From the NCBI RefSeq assembly GCF_029525575.1, contig NZ_JAPDIA010000008.1, positions 1,488,001 through 1,552,000 of the forward strand: DNA of 64,000 nt, written 5' to 3'. A program made the translations under genes and the position numbers. Below are positions 56,962 through 64,000 of the stretch, in pieces. The DNA comes from Cohnella rhizosphaerae. GTDB lineage: Bacteria > Bacillota > Bacilli > Paenibacillales > Paenibacillaceae. Positions within the stretch are counted from its first letter, which is position 1, and the number at the start of each line of letters is the position of its first letter. A model generated the notes under the pieces. The model saw only the letters and a program-made list of their open reading frames with translations, did no database searches and was not told the DNA's origin.

Positions 56962-58029
56962 ATGAGCGTAGGCGTCACCGAACTTACGCGCAAATCCGTA
57001 TCGACCAAGCCGTTCGTACCCGAGCTCGTCTTCTTCGAGCCCGAGGCGCTCAACTATCCGATGGGCATTCGAATTCGCGATTGGGCGCTGCGGGAAGGCA
57101 TTCCCCACAGGATGACCACTTCGCACAACCGGATCACGAATCTTCCCGGAGAGACCGAGACGGAGCAATACAAAATCGCGAAAAGAACGCTTGTCGTCGG
57201 CCTGCGCAAAACGCTTAAATTCGATACGTCGAAGCCTTCGGCCGAGTATGCCATACCGCTTGCGACGGGCTGCATGGGACACTGCCATTATTGCTACCTG
57301 CAAACGACGCTCGGCGCGAAGCCGTACATTCGCGTATATGTCAATATCGAGGAGATCCTGGCTGCCGCCAAGGCTTATATCGACGCACGCAATCCCGAAA
57401 TCACGCGCTTCGAAGCGGCTTGTACCTCGGATCCGCTCGGTCTCGAGCATATTACCGGCTCCCTCGCCGAGACGATCGCCTTTATGGCCAAGCAGCCGCT
57501 CGGCCGATTGAGATTCGTATCCAAATTCCACCACGTCGACTCCCTGCTCGGCATCGCGCATGGCGGCCATACGCGCGTTCGGTTCAGCATTAACGCCGAT
57601 TATGTCATCCGAAGCTTCGAGCCCGCCACATCGCGGTTCGCCGAACGCATCGAGGCAGCCGGAAAAATCGCAAGCGCAGGTTACCCGCTGGGCTTCATTA
57701 TCGCTCCGATCATATGGTTCGACGGCTGGGAAAAGGGCTACGCCGAATTGCTGGACCGCCTGGCGGCCGCGCTGCCGTCCGATGCCGGTCGGGACTTGAC
57801 CTTCGAGCTGATCCAGCACCGCTTTACGAAAACGGCCAAGACGACGATCGAAAAGCGTTATCCCAAAACAAAGCTTGAAATGGACGAAGCGAAGCGGAAA
57901 AAGAAATGGGGACGCTGGGGTCAACATAAATACGTTTATCCCGACGAACAGGCCGATGCGCTGCGCGTTTTCATTACCGAACGCATCTTCGAAGCTTTTC
58001 CAAGCGCCAAAATCGAATACTTCACGTAA
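56962..58029 (+). CDS. splB: Spore photoproduct lyase SplB
   Basis: SplB is a radical-SAM enzyme that reverses the thymine dimer formed in UV-irradiated spores. The iron-sulfur cysteines are C104, C108 and C111 (CMGHCHYC). The hydrogen-donor cysteine is C154 (EAACTSDPLG). Other conserved stretches are RFVSKFHHVDSLLGIAHGG and GQHKYVYP near the end. The ATG follows AAGGGGGCGAGTGAACG, and the protein is 355 residues. No splA lies upstream; it is divergent from mntR. Confidence 0.96.
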   Translation: MSVGVTELTRKSVSTKPFVPELVFFEPEALNYPMGIRIRDWALREGIPHRMTTSHNRITNLPGETETEQYKIAKRTLVVGLRKTLKFDTSKPSAEYAIPLATGCMGHCHYCYLQTTLGAKPYIRVYVNIEEILAAAKAYIDARNPEITRFEAACTSDPLGLEHITGSLAETIAFMAKQPLGRLRFVSKFHHVDSLLGIAHGGHTRVRFSINADYVIRSFEPATSRFAERIEAAGKIASAGYPLGFIIAPIIWFDGWEKGYAELLDRLAAALPSDAGRDLTFELIQHRFTKTAKTTIEKRYPKTKLEMDEAKRKKKWGRWGQHKYVYPDEQADALRVFITERIFEAFPSAKIEYFT

Positions 58030-58048
58030 AAGCACTTCAAGAAGCACC

Positions 58049-58760
58049 TTAGAACAATAGCCAATCCGGCGTAATCCGGTTCAGCCAAATCGTAATCTCG
58101 GTCATGCGATCGGTAAACAGGAGAATGCCCATCAATATCATGAGCGCGCCGCCGATTTTCATCAGCTTGTCGGAATATTTCAAGATCCATCTGGCCGATC
58201 CGATGAAAAAAAGCGAGTACGAAAAAAGGTACGCCGAATCCTAACGAATAGGCCGCGGTCATGCTTGCCCAAGTCCCCGGCTCGCTGGCAGCCAAAGCCA
58301 ATATCGCCGTGAGAATCGGACCTACGCACGGAGACCAGCCGGCGGAAAAGCCGATTCCGAAAATAAAGGAGCCGATATAGCCGGCCGGACGCCAGCCAAC
58401 GTTCATCTTGCGCTCCTTGAGCAGCAACTGCGGCTGAAAGACGCCCAGCAAAAACAAGCCCATCAGCACGATCAAAATCGCCGAGATCTGACGGATCAAG
58501 TCTTGGTATTCCCGAAACGTGTAGGCAAAGGTGTTGGCCGTGTAGCTAAGGGTAAAGAATACGGCAGAAAAACCCAAAATGAAAAAGAACGTGTGCGCCA
58601 TCGTCTTGGCGCGTATTTCTTTGCTGGACTCGGTCTTCAAGCGCGTGACCGATATACCGGTTATGTAGGACAAGTACGACGGATATAACGGAAGGCAGCA
58701 AGGAGAAATGAACGAAGCGAGTCCCCCCGCAAATGCGATTCCGATGTTCAGCTGACTCAT
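58049..58760 (-). CDS. ccdA: Cytochrome c biogenesis protein CcdA (one frameshift)
   Basis: CcdA is a six-helix thiol-redox membrane protein that passes electrons across the membrane. Its paired cysteines lie in SPCCLPLYPSYLSYITG and FSAGWSPCVGPILTAIL. The frame breaks at A7 (58206-58212). Six As join SLFFIGSARWILKYSDKLMK to the last helix and the end NRITPDWLLF, for about 236 residues, the normal size. It follows the hybrid kinase by 52 bases, and its 3' end is 19 bases from the end of splB. In Bacillus CcdA is needed for cytochrome c and spore maturation. Confidence 0.9.
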
Positions 58761-58812
58761 AGGTACCTCCTTACGGATATGAAGGTGGGGCCGGAAAACC
58801 GGCCCCACCTCC

Positions 58813-61416
58813 TCAAGCTTCTACCTTCATCTGAGCGACCATGATGGATATGAGCTGCTGCACCTGAACCGGCTTGCTGATATAAGCGTTCGCTCCGGCC
58901 TCCAGGCATTTGTCCCGGTCTTCCTTCATCGCCTTGGCCGTTACCGCGATGATCGGCGTGTGAAGCCGAAGCGTATGGCGGATCTCGCGAATCGCCTGGA
59001 AGCCGTCCATATCCGGCATCATAATGTCCATCAGAATACAATCGTAAGTGTCGCCGACGCGCAGCCGCTCCATACACTCGATGCCGTCGTGGGCGATCGT
59101 GAACGTCATCTCGAGCGATTCGAGCACATGGGACAGCGCGAACAGGTTGCGTGCGTCGTCGTCGACCAGCAGGACGTTGCGTCCCTTCAGCTCCGCGGTG
59201 CTCAGCGGCATCTCGGATACGGCGATGGACACCGGATCGGCGGCGGACAGCGACGAGCCGGAAGTCGCCAACTGCCTCGATGCGACCGCATCGTCCAATT
59301 CGCCGAGCGAACGCTGCGCCGGCAAATACAAGGTGAATTCGCTCCCCTTGCCTTCTTCGCTCTGGACCTCGATTCGTCCGCCGAGCATATTCGCGAGCGA
59401 AGACGAGATGGTTAGTCCAAGACCGGTCCCCCCGTACTTGCGGGCCGTCCCGCTGTCCGCCTGGGTGAACGCCTCGAAGATCAGGCTCAGCTTGTCTCTG
59501 GCGATGCCTCTGCCCGTGTCCGTGACGGTGAACGCGACCTCCTGCTGTCCCCAGGAATTGTTCGCTTGGACGCCGATCGTCAGATCGACTTTGCCGGCTT
59601 CGGTAAACTTAAATGCGTTGGACAGCAAGTTTTTCAAGATCTGCTGAAGCCGGAATCCGTCGGTTTCGAGCCATGCCGGCGTTTCCGGCGCGATCCGGAC
59701 GGCGAAGTCCAGTTTTTTCTTGGCGGCGACTTCCTGGAAGTTGTTCTGGATCGTGAGCTGCAGATCCGCCAGAACGATGTTGCCCATCTCGATGTCGAGC
59801 TTGCCTGCCTCTACCTTGGACAGGTCGAGGATATCGTTGATCAGATTCAGCAGATCGTTGCCGGCGCTGTAGATGGTATTGACGTAGCTGATATCGTCCT
59901 CGTTCAGATGGCCGTGCCGGTTCTCGGCCAGCATCTGGGACAAGATCAGCATGCTGTTGAGCGGCGTACGCAGCTCGTGCGACATGTTCGCGAGAAATTC
60001 GCTTTTAAAGTTGGAGCTGCGCTTAAGCTCGTCGTTCATCGTAAGCAGCTCGAGCGACTGGGCGTTGAGCTCTTCGGATTGGACCTGAAGCTCTTCGTTC
60101 GCCGCTTGGGCCTCCGTATACAGCTGCTCCATCTCCATGCGGCTCTTCACGGACTGGATCGTCACGCCCAACATGCCCGCGAGCTGTTCGAGCAGTTCGA
60201 TATCCGCCTTTTTGAAAGGCTTGAACGCGCCGACCTCCAGCACGCCGACGACGGATTTTTCGAACGATACCGGCAGCAGGACGATCTGTTTGGGCGCGGA
60301 TTGGCCGATGCCGGATTGAATGTTCACGTACCCGTCCGGAATCTGATTGACGATCATCGTACGCGATCCTGCCGCGCATTGACCGACCAACCCTTCGCCC
60401 AACTGGAACTCCTTGCGGCCGAAGTTTTCGGATGCTTCCGCATATGCGGCGTTTTTGACGAGATGGTTCGCCTGATCGCGAACGTACAAGACGCCGAACG
60501 GAATATCGAAAACGCGGACCATCTGATTCATGAACAGCCGGCCGACGGCATTGATATCGTTTTGCTCCTGAAGCAGCGTGGCGATCTCCGCGATCTGGTC
60601 CTTGCGGAGATTCTGGCGCTCGATCGAATCCAGCAGGGCATTGGTCGAGTCCCCAAGTTCCATCATCTCGTCCCGGGTGTTGATCTCGATCCGTTTGTCC
60701 AGATTCCCGTCCTGCGAGGCGATCTGCCGGATCGTCGTACTGACCTTGCGGATCGTCTTGATGACGGAGCCGGAGATGAACCAAGCGATGGCGATCGCGA
60801 TGATGGCCACGAACAGCCAGAGAAGATAGAGGAAAAAGATCAAAGAGGCGTTTCTTTGTTTAAGATCCGTCACCCGCTGGTTCGTCAGGCTCATTTCCGT
60901 ATCCTTAAAGCTTTGCAGTTGCTGCCGGAGCGCGTCCGTCTTCGTCTTGCCTGTTTTCTCCCGAAAAAAACGGTCGAGGCTCTCCGTATCTCCGCTTCGT
61001 TTGAACCCGATCGCGTTCTCGCTCGCCGTATCCGTCCAGGACTGAATGTTCGATTTGATGCTGTCCAGGTTGCGCAGCTGCGCGGGATTGTCGATGACGA
61101 GCGCCGACAAGGCGTTCAGATCCGCTTCCCACCTGGCCTTGCCCGTGTTGTAAGGCTCCAGGTAGGCTTCGTCGCCGCTGATGACATACCCTCTCATCCC
61201 GGTCTCCATGTCCAGCACGTCTTTTTGAATCTGGTCGACCGTCTCGTGCACCTGGATGTCATGCGTGCTGATGAATTCCACTTCATTTTGCAAGGACGCG
61301 ATCCGTACGGTCAGGGCGACGATCGCGATGCCCAAAAAGACCATCACGATAACGTTGCCGAACAGAATCTTGGTCCGAATGGATATTTTTCTCCTTCGCT
61401 CCGGGACGCTGTACAC
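58813..61416 (-). CDS. Hybrid sensor histidine kinase (CHASE3-HAMP-GAF-HisKA-HATPase-REC)
   Basis: This 867-residue membrane sensor has helix 1 at about residues 17-38, a CHASE3-like extracellular helical domain to about 190 (with the motif MRGYVISGDEAYLEPYN), helix 2 at about 192-214 and a HAMP. A GAF follows at about 280-425, with a coiled linker, and HisKA has the phosphorylated H480 (FLANMSHELRTPLNS). The HATPase has DTGRGIA and GGTGLGLTIS, and a C-terminal receiver has phosphoacceptor D797. It should pass phosphate through its own receiver to an unknown Hpt protein; no partner lies nearby. The architecture resembles sporulation or stress phosphorelay sensors, but the signal is unknown. 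Confidence 0.93.
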   Translation of the reverse strand: MYSVPERRRKISIRTKILFGNVIVMVFLGIAIVALTVRIASLQNEVEFISTHDIQVHETVDQIQKDVLDMETGMRGYVISGDEAYLEPYNTGKARWEADLNALSALVIDNPAQLRNLDSIKSNIQSWTDTASENAIGFKRSGDTESLDRFFREKTGKTKTDALRQQLQSFKDTEMSLTNQRVTDLKQRNASLIFFLYLLWLFVAIIAIAIAWFISGSVIKTIRKVSTTIRQIASQDGNLDKRIEINTRDEMMELGDSTNALLDSIERQNLRKDQIAEIATLLQEQNDINAVGRLFMNQMVRVFDIPFGVLYVRDQANHLVKNAAYAEASENFGRKEFQLGEGLVGQCAAGSRTMIVNQIPDGYVNIQSGIGQSAPKQIVLLPVSFEKSVVGVLEVGAFKPFKKADIELLEQLAGMLGVTIQSVKSRMEMEQLYTEAQAANEELQVQSEELNAQSLELLTMNDELKRSSNFKSEFLANMSHELRTPLNSMLILSQMLAENRHGHLNEDDISYVNTIYSAGNDLLNLINDILDLSKVEAGKLDIEMGNIVLADLQLTIQNNFQEVAAKKKLDFAVRIAPETPAWLETDGFRLQQILKNLLSNAFKFTEAGKVDLTIGVQANNSWGQQEVAFTVTDTGRGIARDKLSLIFEAFTQADSGTARKYGGTGLGLTISSSLANMLGGRIEVQSEEGKGSEFTLYLPAQRSLGELDDAVASRQLATSGSSLSAADPVSIAVSEMPLSTAELKGRNVLLVDDDARNLFALSHVLESLEMTFTIAHDGIECMERLRVGDTYDCILMDIMMPDMDGFQAIREIRHTLRLHTPIIAVTAKAMKEDRDKCLEAGANAYISKPVQVQQLISIMVAQMKVEA

Positions 61417-61485
61417 GAATTGCTCCTCCTCGATGCCGCTAATCTATTAGTACTACTATACCTGAAACTAACGTCCATTTAAAAC

Positions 61486-61524
61486 AAAAAAACCTGCGAA
61501 ATGCGGGAATTCGCAGGTTTTTTT
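61486..61524. terminator. Bidirectional-type terminator downstream of metG
   Basis: AAAAAAACCTGCGAA and TTCGCAGGTTTTTTT form a perfect stem with A- and T-runs on both sides, just past the metG stop. Confidence 0.9.
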
Positions 61525-61532
61525 ATCCGATA

Positions 61533-63557
61533 TTATTTGACCAGCGCGCCGTTAGGCATGTCTTCCGGCACGGACGCGAGCGTTAATCGTCCGCCCTCCG
61601 ACGCCGCCAGAATCATGCCGTGGGACCACTCGCCGCGCAGCTTGACCGGCTTCAGGTTGGCGACGCAGATGACCTTTGCGCCGACAAGCTCGTCGGGCTT
61701 GTAGTGCTGGGCGATGCCGGATACGACCTGACGCGATTCGCCGCCGAGGTCGAGCTGAAGCTTCAGCAGCTTGTCGGCCTTGGGGATCGGCTCGCAAGCG
61801 GTGACTTGCGCGACGCGCAGCTCGATCTTGGCGAAGTCGTCGATGGATATTTCTTCCTTGGCGTCGCGCTTCGGCTCCTCTCGCCCGCCATCGGCAGGCG
61901 CGCTTGACGTCTGCTTTTCCTGCGTCGCTTCCGTTTTGGCGCCGCCGCCCATCATGTCCACGATCCAGGCGACCTCGCTTTCGAGGTCGAGCCGCGGGAA
62001 CAACGCATCGCCCTTTTCCACCTTCGCGCCGGTCGCGAGCGAGCTCCAAGCGCCGATGCTGTCCCAAGCGGTCGCCCGGCCCTCGGCGATGCCGAGCTGG
62101 GCCCATATGCGGGCCGGCGCATGCGTCATGAACGGCTGCAGCATGATTGATACGATGCGCAGGCTCTCCGCCAAATGGGCCATGACCGAAGCCAATGCGC
62201 CGCGGTCGGCCTCGTCCTTGGCGAGCACCCACGGCTGCGTCTCGTCGATATACTTGTTCGTCCGGCTGACGAGCGTCCAAATCGCCGTAAGCGCCACGGA
62301 AAATTCCATCGCTTCGACCGCTTCCTCGGTCTTGCGCACCGCCGCCGCCGCCGCGGATTCCAGGTCCGCGTCGAACGCCGTCGAGCCGGCAGCCTCCGGC
62401 ACGACGCCGTCGAAGTACTTGCCGATCATGGCGACGGTGCGGCTGAGCAGATTGCCCAGATCGTTGGCCAGGTCGTAGTTCAGTCGCTCCGCGAAGTTCT
62501 CGGGCGTGAACGTGCCGTCGGAGCCAAACGGCACCTCGCGCAGCAGGTAGTAGCGGACGGGATCGAGACCGTAGCGGTCGATCAGCTTGACCGGGTCCAC
62601 CACGTTGCCCTTGGACTTGGACATTTTGCCGTCCTTCATGAGCAGCCAGCCGTGCGCGAACACCTTTTTCGGCAGCGGCAGTTCGAGCGCCATCAGCATG
62701 ATCGGCCAGTAGATCGTATGGAAGCGAACGATCTCCTTGCTCATCAGATGCACGTCCGCCGGCCAGAACTTGCCCATGAGCGCGTCGTCAGGCGTGCCGT
62801 AGCCGAGCGCCGTAATATAGTTGCAGAGCGCGTCGATCCAGACGTAGATGACATGCTTCGGATCGGAGCGGACCGGAATGCCCCAATTGTAGGTCGTCCG
62901 GGACACCGCCAGATCCTCGAGACCCGGCTTGATGAAGTTGTTGATCATCTCGGTCTTGCGCGACTCGGGCTGGATGAAGTCGGGATGCGCCTCGTAATGC
63001 GCGAGCAGCCGATCCACGTAGTTGCTCATTTTGAAAAAGTAGGATTCTTCCTTGACCAGCTCCACGGGGTGTCCGCTGTCGGGGCTTTTGCCGCCGATAA
63101 CGTTGCCCTGTTCGTCCTTGACGACGTCGACCAACTGCGTCTCGGTGTAAAACGTCTCGTCGGGGATGCTGTACCAGCCTTCGTACTCCCCTTTATAAAT
63201 GTCGCCCTTAGCCAGCAGCTTCTCGAAAATGTCCTCCACGACCCGCGTATGGCGCGGCTCGGTCGTCCGGATGAAGTCGTCGTTCGATATCTCGAGCTTT
63301 TTCCACAGCTCCTTGATGCCCACGACGATGTCGTCGACGAATTGCTGCGGCGTCTTGCCCGCGTCCTGCGCCTTGCGTTCGATTTTCTGGCCGTGCTCGT
63401 CCGTGCCGGTCAAATACCGCACCTCGAAGCCGCGGAGGCGCTTGTATCGGGAAATAGCGTCGCCGGCGACGGTCGTGTAGGCATGCCCGATATGCAGCTT
63501 GTCGCTCGGGTAGTAGATCGGCGTCGTAATATAAAAGGTTTTGCCCGCTTCGTTCAT
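61533..63557 (-). CDS. metG: Methionyl-tRNA synthetase
   Basis: MetG charges tRNA-Met. The class I signatures are HIGH (residues 22-25, in KLHIGHAYTT) and KMSKS (GKMSKSKGN). An anticodon-binding domain follows, and the C-terminal EMAP-type tRNA-binding domain contains IDDFAKIELRVAQVTACEPI and ends GVPNGALVK-like (PNGALVK). The ATG at 63557 after AGGAGCTGAAGAAG is the right start; in-frame codons upstream lie inside the T-box terminator. It is 674 residues long. Expression is controlled by the T-box upstream. Confidence 0.97.
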   Translation of the reverse strand: MNEAGKTFYITTPIYYPSDKLHIGHAYTTVAGDAISRYKRLRGFEVRYLTGTDEHGQKIERKAQDAGKTPQQFVDDIVVGIKELWKKLEISNDDFIRTTEPRHTRVVEDIFEKLLAKGDIYKGEYEGWYSIPDETFYTETQLVDVVKDEQGNVIGGKSPDSGHPVELVKEESYFFKMSNYVDRLLAHYEAHPDFIQPESRKTEMINNFIKPGLEDLAVSRTTYNWGIPVRSDPKHVIYVWIDALCNYITALGYGTPDDALMGKFWPADVHLMSKEIVRFHTIYWPIMLMALELPLPKKVFAHGWLLMKDGKMSKSKGNVVDPVKLIDRYGLDPVRYYLLREVPFGSDGTFTPENFAERLNYDLANDLGNLLSRTVAMIGKYFDGVVPEAAGSTAFDADLESAAAAAVRKTEEAVEAMEFSVALTAIWTLVSRTNKYIDETQPWVLAKDEADRGALASVMAHLAESLRIVSIMLQPFMTHAPARIWAQLGIAEGRATAWDSIGAWSSLATGAKVEKGDALFPRLDLESEVAWIVDMMGGGAKTEATQEKQTSSAPADGGREEPKRDAKEEISIDDFAKIELRVAQVTACEPIPKADKLLKLQLDLGGESRQVVSGIAQHYKPDELVGAKVICVANLKPVKLRGEWSHGMILAASEGGRLTLASVPEDMPNGALVK

Positions 63558-63606
63558 CTTCTTCAGCTCCTGTAGGGATTGTGGCGCAGATCTCGGCCGG
63601 AAAACG

Positions 63607-63905
63607 CAAAAAAGACTCCCGTCCGTCATGGGACGAGAGTCTGCGCTCACGTGGTACCACCCAAATTCCCTCCGCCGCTTGCGCGCCGCGAAGGCTCATT
63701 CGCGCCGGTCGTCTTCGGACCGGCAGCTCCGTTAACGCCGGAACGCGCGTCATGCTCTCGTCGACGGCCTGCGGCGGCAGCGGCGCTCGAGCACGAATCC
63801 TCCAGGACCATCTTCCAAAGTCGATCTATGCCGGCTCGCAGCGTCCCCGGCTCTCTGAGATAGATCGCGAACTTTGTACTCATCGCTTCATCGGATCGGT
63901 ATACG
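63607..63905 (-). ncRNA. T-box leader of metG, methionine specifier
   Basis: The leader has the conserved T-box antiterminator sequence GGTGGTACCACGTG (63648-63662). A terminator hairpin follows (63614-63641) with T6. Upstream, stem I has long arms (GATCTAT with ATAGATC) and a loop-E-like AGTA / GGAAG internal loop that places ATG (63811-63809) at the specifier position. This reads methionine, matching the downstream gene. Uncharged tRNA-Met would stabilise the antiterminator and turn on metG. Confidence 0.88.
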
Positions 63906-63919
63906 GTTGTGTTGGCCAA

Positions 63920-63949
63920 AATATAACGCAGAGCGGGGGGCCGTGTCAA
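63920..63949 (-). promoter_or_regulatory. Sigma-A promoter of the metG T-box transcript
   Basis: A perfect TTGACA (63944-63949) and TATATT (63920-63925) on the minus strand are 18 bases apart and start the leader about 15 bases before stem I. Beyond 63950 nothing further is recognisable to the window end. Confidence 0.85.
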
Positions 63950-64000
63950 GCGGACGGATGCCCGCCCGCCCGCTTGCCTTTAGGCGACGGGACCGGGTCG

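Overview
The window is a GC-rich stretch of Firmicute chromosome from an endospore former. It has a complete spoIIIA operon, spo0A, spoIVB, a spore photoproduct lyase and a Met T-box leader. Protein content and gene order point to Paenibacillaceae (Paenibacillus/Cohnella type). I see no rRNA, tRNA, CRISPR array, insertion sequence or prophage.

Layout. 1-4.7 kb: an ECF sigma/anti-sigma pair (partial at the left edge), divergent from a secreted NEW3-domain protein with an ABC ATPase and an ABC-2 permease. 4.9-8.3 kb: PadR regulator, DHA2-type drug exporter and a class C beta-lactamase-like hydrolase. 8.5-16.5 kb: YqjE-type peptidase, a 32-residue Prli42-like protein, lipB, the branched-chain 2-oxoacid dehydrogenase operon (lpdV-bkdAA-bkdAB-bkdB) and yqzF. 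16.5-26.4 kb, an accessory-looking stretch: AraC regulator divergent from an alpha-xylosidase, a Fur-box-linked ABC exporter with two FecCD iron permeases, a membrane-anchored PrsA-like foldase and an acetylxylan esterase. 26.5-56.8 kb: the core run spo0A-spoIVB-recN-argR-(unknown)-tlyA-dxs-ispA-xseBA-folD-nusB-DUF2273-amaP-asp23-accCB-spoIIIAH..AA-yqhV-(coiled-coil gene)-lysC-efp-yqhT-aroQ-yqhR / yqhQ-(small membrane protein) / yqhO-mntR. This matches the Bacillus subtilis order closely, with lysC and the coiled-coil gene inserted between efp and yqhV. 56.9-64 kb: splB, ccdA, a hybrid histidine kinase and metG with its T-box.

How the genes fit together. Much of the window serves sporulation: Spo0A is the master regulator, with a doubled 0A-box module upstream. 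SpoIIIAA-AH form the mother cell-forespore channel, SpoIVB is the sigma-K checkpoint protease, and SplB repairs spore DNA. Beside them lie envelope and lipid supply genes (bkd, acc, dxs, ispA, lipB), DNA repair and translation genes (recN, xseAB, efp, tlyA, nusB), and metal homeostasis genes (Fur-linked uptake, mntR).

Main caveat. At least 19 genes carry an out-of-frame base at or next to a short homopolymer, mostly one extra base. Correcting each lesion restores a full-length protein of family-typical size, including proteins expected to be essential such as AccC. I therefore read these as consensus-sequence errors, annotate each as one gene over its whole span and say where the frame breaks. 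I did not find a convincing undescribed system. The best leads are the Fur-linked exporter/permease operon, the repeated 0A-box module, the Prli42-lipB antisense overlap, and two unrecognised small genes.
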